Shown here one piece after another: positions 34,801 through 43,720 of a stretch of 64,000 nucleotides of DNA. The notes under the pieces were generated by a model that worked only from the letters and a program-made list of their open reading frames with translations, ran no database searches and was not told where the DNA came from. Source of the stretch: Fimousia sp036311565 (lineage in GTDB: Bacteria; Bacillota; Clostridia; Lachnospirales; Lachnospiraceae); NCBI GenBank assembly GCA_036311565.1, contig JAXJPR010000029.1:1-64000 (forward strand). The letters are read 5' to 3'. A program made the translations under genes and the position numbers. How positions within the stretch are numbered: the first letter of the stretch is position 1; each line of letters starts with the position of its first letter.

Positions 34801-36714
34801 TTACTCTGCACTTGAATCGTTTTCAACAGCTTTCTCTTCTTTCGCTGGTTCTTCTACTGGTTTTCCCGTTCCTTCTACTTCGTGGAAGATTTTCATAAAC
34901 TCTTTTCCAGTAATGGTTTCTTTTTCACATAAGAACTCTGCAACTCTATCTAATGTTTCCATATGGGCTCCAATTAATTCCAATGCTTTATCATATGCTT
35001 CATTTAAGATTCGCATAACTTCCTTATCAACTTCGGCTTCCGTCACTTCTGAACATTCCAGAACTCTTCTTCCATCCAGATACTGTCCACTGACTCTTTC
35101 TAAGCCAATCATACCAAACTTGTCTGACATACCGTACTGAGTGACCATGGCTCTGGCCATAGCAGTTGCACGTTCAATATCATTAGAAGCTCCTGTTGTT
35201 ACAGATTCAAATTTTAACTGTTCTGCTGCGCGCCCTCCATAGAAAGAAGCCAATTCGGCAAGCATTTCATCTTTTGATAATAAATACTTTTCTTCTTCCG
35301 GCATCTGCATTGTATATCCAAGAGCCCCCATAGTTCTAGGTACAATCGTAATTTTCTGAACTGGTTCAGAGTGTTTTTGAAGTGCCATAACAAGTGCATG
35401 TCCAACTTCATGATAAGCAACGATTTTCTTTTCTTTTTCACTTAGAATTCGGTCTTTCTTTTCCTTACCAGCAATGACCACTTCAACTGCTTCAAAAAGG
35501 TCTTTCTGACTGACTGCATGACGACCTGCTTTTACTGCTGCTAATGCAGCTTCATTTACCATATTAGCAAGATCAGAACCTACGGCTCCTGAAGTTGCCA
35601 GTGCAATTTCTTCTAAGTCTACCGTATCATCCATTAATACGTCTTTTGAATGTACTTTTAAAGTTTCAATACGACCTTTTAAGTCTGGACGTTCTACAAT
35701 AACTCTTCGGTCAAATCGTCCTGGACGAAGCAATGCTTTATCCAATACTTCTGGACGGTTTGTTGCTGCAAGAATGATTAATCCTTTTGATGTATCGAAT
35801 CCGTCCATTTCCGCTAGCAGCTGATTCAATGTCTGCTCACGTTCATCATTTCCACCGCCAAATCGAGTATCACGGCTTTTTCCGATGGCATCAATTTCGT
35901 CAATAAAAATAATACATGGTGCCATGGACTGCGCCTGCTTGAATAAATCACGGACACGGGATGCCCCGACTCCCACGAACATTTCTACAAAGTCAGAACC
36001 TGATAAAGAGAAAAATGGCACATCTGCTTCTCCTGCTACCGCTTTTGCAAGGAGGGTTTTCCCTGTACCTGGAGGTCCCACTAATAAAGCACCTTTTGGC
36101 AGTTTAGCGCCAATTTTTAAATATTTTTCTGGATTATGAAGAAAATCTACCATCTCAGTTAAAGATTCTTTTGCCTCTTCCTGTCCAGCTACATCTGCGA
36201 ATGTAACACCGGTTTTCTTTTCTACATAAAGTTTGGCATTACTTTTTCCAACACCCATGACGCCTCCTCCGCCTTTTCCAACGTTGCGCATCATCAAATA
36301 GAAAAATCCATACAAGAGTACAAATGGTAATACCCATGTGAGTAAAATATTCGTTAAGGTAGCAGAACTATCCGTTGCTTTCGCACTAAATTTTGCTCCT
36401 GAGTCTTTTAACCGGTCTACGACCTTTAAATCTGTTACTTTTGTAACCGTATACGTAGTTTTCACCAATGGATTTTCCTGTTCTTTTGGAACTACTACAT
36501 ACTGGTCATCCTCAATCGTGACTGATTTGACTTCTTTATTTTCCAACATAGTGACGAACTTGTCATATGATATTTCTTTTTCTGTTCCCTCATTAAATCT
36601 TGTAATGCATCGATTTACAAAGGCCGTAAAAATCAAGGTAATCACGATAACGAAAATTATCATCCTAATCTGATCCTTATTTTTTTTATTATTTCGTTTT
36701 TTATTATCGCTCAA
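34801..36714 (-). CDS. ftsH: ATP-dependent zinc metalloprotease FtsH
   Basis: A 637-aa membrane-bound AAA+ protease. It has two transmembrane helices (about 17-37 and 115-140) flanking an extracytoplasmic domain, Walker A GPPGTGKTLLAKA, Walker B CIIFIDEIDAIG, the second region of homology ATNRPEVLDKALLRPGRFDR (in part) and the zinc motif HEVGH. It degrades membrane and regulatory proteins. The start is the TTG at 36714: AGGAGG lies 7 nt before it, and the longer frame to 36744 begins with another TTG that would contain the SD. The C-terminal tail is acidic and Glu/Ala/Ser-rich. Confidence 0.97.
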   Translation of the reverse strand: MSDNKKRNNKKNKDQIRMIIFVIVITLIFTAFVNRCITRFNEGTEKEISYDKFVTMLENKEVKSVTIEDDQYVVVPKEQENPLVKTTYTVTKVTDLKVVDRLKDSGAKFSAKATDSSATLTNILLTWVLPFVLLYGFFYLMMRNVGKGGGGVMGVGKSNAKLYVEKKTGVTFADVAGQEEAKESLTEMVDFLHNPEKYLKIGAKLPKGALLVGPPGTGKTLLAKAVAGEADVPFFSLSGSDFVEMFVGVGASRVRDLFKQAQSMAPCIIFIDEIDAIGKSRDTRFGGGNDEREQTLNQLLAEMDGFDTSKGLIILAATNRPEVLDKALLRPGRFDRRVIVERPDLKGRIETLKVHSKDVLMDDTVDLEEIALATSGAVGSDLANMVNEAALAAVKAGRHAVSQKDLFEAVEVVIAGKEKKDRILSEKEKKIVAYHEVGHALVMALQKHSEPVQKITIVPRTMGALGYTMQMPEEEKYLLSKDEMLAELASFYGGRAAEQLKFESVTTGASNDIERATAMARAMVTQYGMSDKFGMIGLERVSGQYLDGRRVLECSEVTEAEVDKEVMRILNEAYDKALELIGAHMETLDRVAEFLCEKETITGKEFMKIFHEVEGTGKPVEEPAKEEKAVENDSSAE

Positions 36715-36882
36715 CTTTTTTCCTCCTATATATATTACAGGCAATTAGGCTGCCCGCCAGTCCTTAAAACACAAAACCGTTTTTCTTGGACATTTGCATA
36801 GTATTCATTATATGTTTTTGGCCAGGTAAAATCAATAAAACATTTCTAAAATTTATGGAAACATCCCATTTCTTTCGCTATT

Positions 36883-37284
36883 TTATAAAAATATGACATT
36901 TCTCTTCGGTTTTACGCATTTCATAACAATGTATGGATAGGTTTTAATTCCTTCTTTTTGAACTTTGTCACTTCCCAGCAGATTCGTATTTACATAGACA
37001 TTTTCCTGATCTTCAGAAAACTCTACGACCTCAATACTATAACCTCCTCCTTTTTGTTCCCCATATCCTATTACAATATACATATATTCCTGTAAACTAT
37101 ACGTAAACTGAAACGCTGATTCTTTCTTTTCTTCAATAATTTTTTTCACTTCTTCCGGTGTCTGATCTTCTGTACAAATTGTAAAATCTCTTTCTTTGCG
37201 TTCTTCCTCTTTTTCTTTTTCCACGCATCCGCCTAATACAGCAAGCATAATTACACAGCTTAAAATCATTATAAATTGTTTCAT
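36883..37284 (-). CDS. Small lipoprotein with PrcB_C-like domain
   Basis: A 133-aa predicted lipoprotein. The signal peptide ends in the lipobox LGGC (Cys20), a Lys/Glu-rich linker follows, then a C-terminal part (about 70-125) with GGGYSIEVVEFSEDQENVYV and a TYPYIVMKC ending like PrcB_C domains. PrcB is an accessory lipoprotein of the PrtP protease in Treponema, but this domain is widespread and its role here is unknown. AAGGTG precedes the ATG. No clear terminator is seen in 36745-36882. Confidence 0.6.
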   Translation of the reverse strand: MKQFIMILSCVIMLAVLGGCVEKEKEEERKERDFTICTEDQTPEEVKKIIEEKKESAFQFTYSLQEYMYIVIGYGEQKGGGYSIEVVEFSEDQENVYVNTNLLGSDKVQKEGIKTYPYIVMKCVKPKRNVIFL

Positions 37285-37341
37285 GAAAACTGCACCTTAT
37301 TGTATTCTATATAATATATGCCCGACTTTCTCTTTTAACAC

Positions 37342-37373
37342 AAAAAAGGAAACCCTGACCCGGGTTTCCTTTT
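37342..37373 (-). terminator. Terminator of the phosphoglucomutase gene
   Basis: Perfect 12-bp arms AAAAGGAAACCC (37344-37355) and GGGTTTCCTTTT (37362-37373), with six Ts after it on the minus strand. Confidence 0.85.
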
Positions 37374-37407
37374 ATGAACATATGATTCCACTGAAAAATA
37401 CTTTTTA

Positions 37408-39147
37408 TTAAAGCATTTTATTAACCATTTCAAGTACGCTTGCACCTAATGCTTCAGATTTTTCTTTTGCATCATCTAAGCTTGTACCTTTTACTCCATA
37501 GTAGAATTTAACTTTTGGTTCTGTTCCTGATGGACGTACACATAACCAAGCTCCGTCTTCCATATCATAGTAAAGAACGTTAGAAGATGGTAATCCAGTT
37601 GGTGTTATTTCACCAGTTGCAATGTCTTTAATTGTGTCATTGCTATAATCTCTTACAGAAACTACTTTATATCCACCTACTTCAGTTGGAGCATTGCTTC
37701 TTAATTCTTCCATGATTGCTTTAATCTTAGCAAGACCTTCGATACCAGCAAGACCAATTGCTTTTACAGCATCTAAATAGTAGCCATATTTTTCATACAT
37801 ATCTACCATAGCATCCCATAATGTCTTACCCTGTGTCTTATAGTATGCAGCTGCTTCACAAAGTGCAACAGAAGCAGAAACTGCATCTTTATCTCTTGCA
37901 TAAGTTCCGATCAAGCATCCATAACTTTCTTCCAGACCAAACAGATAAGTTCCTTTTCCTGTCTGTTCAAATTTTAACATCTGCTGTCCGATGAATTTGA
38001 ATCCAGTTAATACTTCAATTAATTCAACGCCATAGCCTTTTGCAATTGCATCTACTAAATTAGTTGTAACAATAGATTTTACGATTGCACTATCTTCTGG
38101 AAGTGTTCCACCAAAAGCTTCTTTCTTACGTCCAACAACATAATCTGCTAATAAAGAACCAGACATATTACCAGTTAATGGAATATAATCGTTTGATTTA
38201 CTGTCTTTTACATATACACCAAGACGGTCAGCATCTGGATCTGTGGCAAGAACTAAATCAGCATCGATTTCTTTTGCCATCTTAAGTCCAAGTTCAAAGG
38301 CTTCTTCAGATTCTGGATTTGGATAGCTTACTGTTGGGAATTCACCATCTGGTAATTCCTGTTCTGGTACTACATAAACATGTTCAAATCCGATTTCTTT
38401 TAATACACGTCTTACTGGAATATTACCGGTTCCATGTAATGGTGTATAAACGATTTTGATATCATCCTGAGCTTTATCAATTGCTTCCTGGCTAAATACC
38501 TGTTTTTTTACTTCTGCAATATATTTATCATCAATTGCTGCACCAATTACTTCATAAAGTCCAGCTTCCATTGCTGCTTCTTTATCCATAGTTTTTACTG
38601 TAGATAAATCTGTAATTGCATTAACCTTTGCAGTTACTCCATCAGAATGAGGTGGTGTAAACTGTGCGCCATCTTCCCAGTATACTTTATATCCATTATA
38701 TTCTGGTGGGTTATGACTTGCTGTAATATTGATACCTGCGATACATCCTAATTCACGTACTGCAAATGATAATTCAGGTGTTGGTCTTAAAGATTCGAAA
38801 ATATAAGCTTTAATTCCATTCGCTGCCAGACAGCATGCTGCTTCACTTGCAAATTCAGGAGACATACGGCGTGAATCAAATGCGATTGCAACTCCTTTGT
38901 CCTGTCCGCCCTGTTCTATAATGTAGTTTGCCAATCCCTGTGTTGCTTTACGAACAACATAAATGTTCATACGGTTGATACCAGCACCGATGATACCACG
39001 AAGTCCAGCTGTTCCGAATTCTAAGTCAGCGTAAAAGCGTTCTTTGATTTCATTTTCATCATCAGCAATTGCTCTTAATTCTTCCTTTGTTGCTTCGTCA
39101 AAATATGAATTTTCCAGCCATTCGTTATAAGTTTCTTTGTATCCCAT
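37408..39147 (-). CDS. Alpha-D-phosphohexomutase (phosphoglucomutase/phosphomannomutase)
   Basis: A 579-aa four-domain enzyme. It has the phosphoserine loop TASHNPPEYNGYKVYW near 143-158, the metal loop DPDADRLGVYV near 305, the sugar loop GLEESYG near 400 and the phosphate loop RPSGTEPKVKFYYG near the C-terminus. The length and the GTAGLRGIIGAG start are typical of the PgcA-like class of Firmicutes. It interconverts glucose-1-P and glucose-6-P, linking to glgA in this window. AGGAGG precedes the ATG. Confidence 0.95.
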   Translation of the reverse strand: MGYKETYNEWLENSYFDEATKEELRAIADDENEIKERFYADLEFGTAGLRGIIGAGINRMNIYVVRKATQGLANYIIEQGGQDKGVAIAFDSRRMSPEFASEAACCLAANGIKAYIFESLRPTPELSFAVRELGCIAGINITASHNPPEYNGYKVYWEDGAQFTPPHSDGVTAKVNAITDLSTVKTMDKEAAMEAGLYEVIGAAIDDKYIAEVKKQVFSQEAIDKAQDDIKIVYTPLHGTGNIPVRRVLKEIGFEHVYVVPEQELPDGEFPTVSYPNPESEEAFELGLKMAKEIDADLVLATDPDADRLGVYVKDSKSNDYIPLTGNMSGSLLADYVVGRKKEAFGGTLPEDSAIVKSIVTTNLVDAIAKGYGVELIEVLTGFKFIGQQMLKFEQTGKGTYLFGLEESYGCLIGTYARDKDAVSASVALCEAAAYYKTQGKTLWDAMVDMYEKYGYYLDAVKAIGLAGIEGLAKIKAIMEELRSNAPTEVGGYKVVSVRDYSNDTIKDIATGEITPTGLPSSNVLYYDMEDGAWLCVRPSGTEPKVKFYYGVKGTSLDDAKEKSEALGASVLEMVNKML

Positions 39148-39297
39148 CGCAAATCTCCTCCTACTTATATCTTATTACTTTTTCCTTTTTCACAGCCATT
39201 TTTATTGCCTATATAATTGGGATGTTAATGATACGGCGCTTTAAAATTGCCTGTCTATATTATATATCATTCCGCCCAAAAATTAAAGCGAAACCTA

Positions 39298-40248
39298 TCA
39301 GCTTTGTAGATAAAATAACCAAAAATCTTGAAGAAATTTTTCTTTTTTCTCCTGCAGCCGTACTGCATCCTGTAATTTTTCCGTTAATTTCGGCGATAAA
39401 AAGCTTTTTCTATGATTCATATACTGATTTGCCAGCTTCCAGTATTTTTCCGGATAAGACAGCATGCAAAACAAATACCGGTAATCCGCCGGACGAAGGA
39501 TTCGCTTTGTTTCGTAAGCATCCAAAAGTTTTTTCGCATATGAAAAATCATATTGGTTTTTTTCTAAAATTTTTCGCATTAACTGAAACACATCCTCTAA
39601 TTGATTTCCCACATAAAAATTCTCAAACTGAACAACTGCCATCTTTTGTCCCGGAAGCATAAGCAGATGGTGATGATGATATGCTCCATGGCACAGTGCA
39701 GACTCCTGCTCCTCTTCCTCATAGATAGTTTTTACATCTTTCCAAAACAAATCAAAATAGCGGTTAAATAATACTTCAAACTCTTTTTTCTCATTTTTCT
39801 TTGCAATATACTGCTTTGTTCTTATCAGTTCTTTCGTCTTCTGTTGAAATCGGTTTTTTTTACGAGGATATGTCTCTGCAGGTATATTTTTTAAACATTG
39901 ATGCAAAATCCCCAATTGCTCTCCTGCAGCAGCAATATCTTTTTTATTACGTATGTCACATTCCCTGCCATCAAAATGTCTTTTCATAATATACGGAGTC
40001 TGATACCGGTCATATGTTAAAAGTTCTCCATCTTTATTTCTATAATACTGATCCACATAAGAAAACTTTTGCTCTATTAATTGCTCTTTTATTTCAAATG
40101 CCTGCTCCAGCTTTCTCGGAGACTGATTACAAATCTGCAAATCAAACATCCCGTCCTCTGTTTCACAGATTAATCCGCCCCTTCCTCTTCTCACATGGAG
40201 CAGTTCCATATCGTACTGATCAAACAATTCTTTTTGCTTTTCCTGCAT
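39298..40248 (-). CDS. CotS/YutH-like spore coat protein, kinase-fold without catalytic Asp
   Basis: A 316-aa protein with the aminoglycoside-phosphotransferase-like fold of the CotS family. The catalytic-loop position reads HGAYHHHHLL (187-196), with Ala189 where active kinases have Asp. The following metal-binding DFD-type motif is VVQFENF (205-211), also without Asp. It is therefore probably a structural pseudokinase of the inner coat, as CotS members are thought to be. The C-terminal helices (SYPEKYWKLANQYM) fit the family. A weak sigma-E-like promoter lies upstream. It is monocistronic. Confidence 0.78.
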   Translation of the reverse strand: MQEKQKELFDQYDMELLHVRRGRGGLICETEDGMFDLQICNQSPRKLEQAFEIKEQLIEQKFSYVDQYYRNKDGELLTYDRYQTPYIMKRHFDGRECDIRNKKDIAAAGEQLGILHQCLKNIPAETYPRKKNRFQQKTKELIRTKQYIAKKNEKKEFEVLFNRYFDLFWKDVKTIYEEEEQESALCHGAYHHHHLLMLPGQKMAVVQFENFYVGNQLEDVFQLMRKILEKNQYDFSYAKKLLDAYETKRILRPADYRYLFCMLSYPEKYWKLANQYMNHRKSFLSPKLTEKLQDAVRLQEKKEKFLQDFWLFYLQS

Positions 40249-40280
40249 TCCTCTGCCCCTTCCACCATAATTACTCTTTC

Positions 40281-40309
40281 ATTTTATGACCTTGCATGGA
40301 AAGTTATGC
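40281..40309 (-). promoter_or_regulatory. Possible mother-cell (sigma-E-type) promoter of the CotS-like gene
   Basis: On the minus strand GCATAA (40309-40304), a 15-bp spacer and CATAAAAT (40288-40281) resemble sigma-E elements. They sit 33 nt before the ATG. The match is partial. Confidence 0.3.
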
Positions 40310-40406
40310 TACTTGTTTTCTCAGAATAAATAAGATATACTGAATTATACGACAAAACTATATACCCGCCTTATGTGCGCATTGTTAAAAATAGAGGGAG
40401 TTGATT

Positions 40407-40913
40407 ATGTTTATGCACAAACGATTATTAACCGCTTGTTTCATTGCTGTATTATCACTGACCGTACTGGCAGGATGTGACAAGGACAAAGCTACAGAAT
40501 CCGACACTTCTGCAACAGCTACAGAAACAATCACAGAAGCCACCACAGAAATAACTACAGCAACCGAAGCAGCTAAGACAACTACAGAAGAAACTACAAC
40601 AGAAACTACCGAAGAGCCTTATGAAGTAGATGAAAATGGAGATCCAATTGAGGATACCGGGGAAAATCAACCGACCACTGCTACAAAAGAGGACGAAAGC
40701 AATATTATGACCGCTACCGGAACTTTTAATGGATTAGCAGACAGCAATTCCTGTGAAATTACATTAAAAAATGGTGACTATATGGTTCTCTTAATTGAAG
40801 ATGATGACTTACTGGAAACTTTAAATAATATGGAACCAGATACGACCATTACATTTACCTATAGTCCTATGGAAGGACAGGCAAATTATAAAATATTAAG
40901 TGTAAAAAAATAA
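40407..40913 (+). CDS. Thr/Glu-rich lipoprotein, unknown function
   Basis: A 168-aa predicted lipoprotein with a signal peptide and the lipobox LAGC (about Cys24), then a low-complexity Thr/Glu/Ala spacer (about 28-72, many TTE and TTA triplets), an acidic DENGDPIED patch, and a small C-terminal beta domain (about 100-168, MTATGTFNGLADSNSCEITL...YKILSVKK). The C-terminal part looks like a compact OB- or SH3-like fold, but I cannot assign it. GAGGGAG supports the ATG at 40407; the open frame starts at a TTG at 40401. The spacer suits wall spanning. Confidence 0.75.
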   Translation: MFMHKRLLTACFIAVLSLTVLAGCDKDKATESDTSATATETITEATTEITTATEAAKTTTEETTTETTEEPYEVDENGDPIEDTGENQPTTATKEDESNIMTATGTFNGLADSNSCEITLKNGDYMVLLIEDDDLLETLNNMEPDTTITFTYSPMEGQANYKILSVKK

Positions 40914-40926
40914 TACTAAAAATCAA

Positions 40927-40978
40927 AAAAGCAGGAGAAACCTTTTTATCGTTAGATACATGGTTTTATCCTGCTTTT
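40927..40978. terminator. Bidirectional terminator between lipoprotein and tex
   Basis: AAAAGCAGGA with extension GAAACC pairs with GGTTTTA and TCCTGCTTTT around a loop. T-runs occur on both strands between convergent genes. Confidence 0.65.
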
Positions 40979-41001
40979 GTAAGATTTAAATGAAAAATTC
41001 T

Positions 41002-43140
41002 TTATATTCCCTTCATCGTAAGCTGTATTCTTTTTTTCTTTTCATCCACACTCATTACTTTCACATTTACAATATCCCCTACAGAAACAACTTCCAACGG
41101 ATGCTTGATAAATTTATCCACCATTTGCGAAATATGCACCAGCCCATCCTGATGGACCCCAATATCTACAAATGCTCCAAAATCAATAACATTTCGGACT
41201 GTTCCTTTTAAGACCATACCCTCTTTTAAATCACTCAACTCCATAACATCGGTTCTTAATAATGGTTTGGGCATTTCTTCTCGCGGATCCCGTCCGGGCT
41301 TTTCTAATTCTTTTAAAATATCTGTCAGCGTAATCTCTCCAATATTTAACTGCTGTGCCAGTTTCTTTTTATCCTTTACTTTTTTTGAAATATCAAGAAA
41401 TCCTTTTTTCGTAAAATCTTTCAAATCATATCCAAGACTTTCTAATATTTTCTGAGCAGCATCATAAGATTCTGGATGAACTCCTGTAGCATCCAATGGG
41501 TTTTCTCCATCCGTTATCCTTAAAAATCCTGCACACTGTTCAAAAGCTTTTGGTCCAAGTTTTGCAACTTTTAAAAGCTGTTTTCTAGTAGTAAATTTTC
41601 CATTTTCTTCCCGATATGCTACAATATTTTTAGCTACGGCTTTACTAATTCCTGAAATATATTCCAAAAGAGATGCAGAAGCCGTATTCAAATCAATCCC
41701 CACCGCATTTACTGCATCTTCTACTACTCCTCGAAGCGTTTCTTCCAACTTCTTCTGATTCATGTCATGCTGATACTGTCCAACGCCAATGGCTTTTGGT
41801 TCAATTTTTACCAGTTCCGCTAATGGATCCTGAACTCTTCGTGCAATAGAGGTCGCACTCCTTTGTCCCACATCAAAATTCGGAAATTCTTCTGTAGCAA
41901 GTTTGCTGGCAGAATATACAGAAGCTCCTGCTTCATTCGTAATGATATATAAAACTGGTTCCTTGATCTCTTTTAGCATCTCTGCTACGATTTGTTCCGA
42001 TTCTCTGGAAGCAGTTCCATTTCCGATGGAAATGAGTGTAATCCCATACTTCTTAATCATGGATTTTACTGTTCTTTTTGCTTCTTCTACTTTATTTTGA
42101 GGAGCTGTTGGATATATCACTACCGTATCTAAAACTTTTCCTGTGGCATCTACCACAGCCAGTTTGCATCCAGTACGAAAGGCTGGATCCCATCCCAATA
42201 CAACCTGGTTGGCAATTGGAGGCTGCATCAATAACTGTTCTAAGTTCTTACCAAAAACTTTCATGGCATCTTCTTGTGCTTCTTCCGTCAGCTGCGCTCT
42301 GATTTCCCTTTCAATGGCTGGCGCAATTAATCGTTTATAAGAATCTTCAACAGCCTCTTTTATGAATGTTTCTGTAGCCGGGCATGATCTGGCAATCAGT
42401 TTTTTCTGTAAATAGCCTAAAATCTGTGCTTCTTCAACTTGAATCTTAACAGTAAGAACTTTTTCTTTTTCTCCCCGGTTTATGGCCAAAATTCGATACC
42501 CTGGCACTTTGTTCACTGCCTGCTCAAAATCATAATACATTTCGTATACAGAACCCTGCTTGTCATCTTTCGCAGCAGATACCAGCATTCCATGATCCCA
42601 GGTATATTTTCTGATATAGGTGCGAAAATCAGCACGATCGGCAATTTGTTCTGCAATGATATCTTCGGCCCCGCAAATGGCATCCATAACCGTCTTTACC
42701 TGATCATTTAGAAATTTTTGTACTTCTGTTTCAATCTTTCCATTTGTCATTGGAAGCATAATCAAATCTGCCAAAGGTTCTAACCCTTTTTCTCTGGCAA
42801 TCATCGCCCGGGTTCTTCGCTTTTGCTTGTATGGACGATATAAATCCTCTACTGCAATTAATGTTTGGGCATTTAAAATTTCTTTCCTTAATTCCTTTGT
42901 TAATTTTCCCTGAGTTTCAATACTTTTTAAAACTGCTTTTTTTCGCTCTTCTAAATTTCTCAGATACATCAACCGTTCACTTAGATTTCGAAGCACTTCA
43001 TCATTCAAGGACCCTGTCACATCCTTACGGTAACGGGAAATAAATGGAATGGTATTTCCTTCATCCATCAGTTTTACAGCAGCTTCTACTTGTTCATATC
43101 GAACATTTAGTTCTTCCTGCAGCTTTTTAATAATATCCAT
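41002..43140 (-). CDS. tex: Tex-family RNA-binding transcription accessory protein
   Basis: A 712-aa protein with the complete Tex layout. It has an N-terminal helical part (IPFISRYRKDVTGSLNDEVL), a YqgF/RNase H-like domain (about 320-450, VLGWDPAFRTGCKLAVVD), helix-hairpin-helix repeats (about 490-560, NTASASLLEYISGISKAVA) and a C-terminal S1 RNA-binding domain (about 640-710, GMVLKGTVRNVIDFGAFVD). Tex is a conserved nucleic-acid-binding protein that affects transcription and stress tolerance. GAGGAG precedes the ATG. The dCMP deaminase gene lies 20 nt upstream, so the two may be cotranscribed. Confidence 0.95.
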   Translation of the reverse strand: MDIIKKLQEELNVRYEQVEAAVKLMDEGNTIPFISRYRKDVTGSLNDEVLRNLSERLMYLRNLEERKKAVLKSIETQGKLTKELRKEILNAQTLIAVEDLYRPYKQKRRTRAMIAREKGLEPLADLIMLPMTNGKIETEVQKFLNDQVKTVMDAICGAEDIIAEQIADRADFRTYIRKYTWDHGMLVSAAKDDKQGSVYEMYYDFEQAVNKVPGYRILAINRGEKEKVLTVKIQVEEAQILGYLQKKLIARSCPATETFIKEAVEDSYKRLIAPAIEREIRAQLTEEAQEDAMKVFGKNLEQLLMQPPIANQVVLGWDPAFRTGCKLAVVDATGKVLDTVVIYPTAPQNKVEEAKRTVKSMIKKYGITLISIGNGTASRESEQIVAEMLKEIKEPVLYIITNEAGASVYSASKLATEEFPNFDVGQRSATSIARRVQDPLAELVKIEPKAIGVGQYQHDMNQKKLEETLRGVVEDAVNAVGIDLNTASASLLEYISGISKAVAKNIVAYREENGKFTTRKQLLKVAKLGPKAFEQCAGFLRITDGENPLDATGVHPESYDAAQKILESLGYDLKDFTKKGFLDISKKVKDKKKLAQQLNIGEITLTDILKELEKPGRDPREEMPKPLLRTDVMELSDLKEGMVLKGTVRNVIDFGAFVDIGVHQDGLVHISQMVDKFIKHPLEVVSVGDIVNVKVMSVDEKKKRIQLTMKGI

Positions 43141-43160
43141 TACTAACTCCTCTTTGCCTT

Positions 43161-43646
43161 CTATAATTCAAGGCTGATCTTTATATTTTCTTTTTGAAAT
43201 GCACGATATTTAATTCCTACCATATCGAACATTCTTTTTGAAGCTTTGGTGGAATCAGAATCTGCATATTTGTCTGATAAGTATACAATTTCTTTGATTC
43301 CTGACTGTATAATTGCTTTTGCACATTCATTACATGGAAAGAGTGTCACATACACAATGGCGCCCTTTAAACTGCCGCCTCCATAATTTAAAATAGCATT
43401 CATTTCTGCATGACATACATAAAAGTATTTTGACTCTAATGGTTCCTCATCTCTGCCCCAGGGCATTTCATCATCATTACAGCCAACTGGCATTCCATTA
43501 TAACCCATAGATAAAATTTTATGTTCCTGATTTACAATGCATGCACCTACCTGAGTATTGGGATCTTTGCTTCTTTGTGCGGACAACATGGCTACTCCCA
43601 TAAAATATTGATCCCATGATAAATACTGGTCTCTTTTTCCTGACAT
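43161..43646 (-). CDS. dCMP deaminase-family protein (ComEB-like)
   Basis: A 161-aa zinc-dependent deaminase. The active site has His79-Ala-Glu81 (CHAEMNAIL) and Cys105-x-x-Cys108 (FPCNECAK). The N-terminal SWDQYFMGVAMLSAQRSKDP is typical of dCMP deaminases of the ComEB type. It converts dCMP to dUMP for thymidylate synthesis. The frame extends to 43703, but that stretch overlaps the glgA terminator; GAGAGGAA supports the ATG at 43646. tex follows. Confidence 0.92.
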   Translation of the reverse strand: MSGKRDQYLSWDQYFMGVAMLSAQRSKDPNTQVGACIVNQEHKILSMGYNGMPVGCNDDEMPWGRDEEPLESKYFYVCHAEMNAILNYGGGSLKGAIVYVTLFPCNECAKAIIQSGIKEIVYLSDKYADSDSTKASKRMFDMVGIKYRAFQKENIKISLEL

Positions 43647-43671
43647 CCTAATTTCCTCTCGTTTAATACAC

Positions 43672-43700
43672 AAAACCGGCCTGGCAAAAAGCCAGACCGG
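43672..43700 (-). terminator. GC-rich terminator of glgA
   Basis: CCGGCCTGGC (43676-43685) pairs with GCCAGACCGG (43691-43700) with one mismatch and an A5 loop. TTTTG follows on the minus strand. Confidence 0.75.
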
Positions 43701-43720
43701 CACACCGTTTGTTACATATT

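Noticed and set aside
39069..39662. Plus-strand 197-aa frame opposite pgm and the CotS-like gene
   Set aside because: Antisense to two recognised genes and without a family resemblance.
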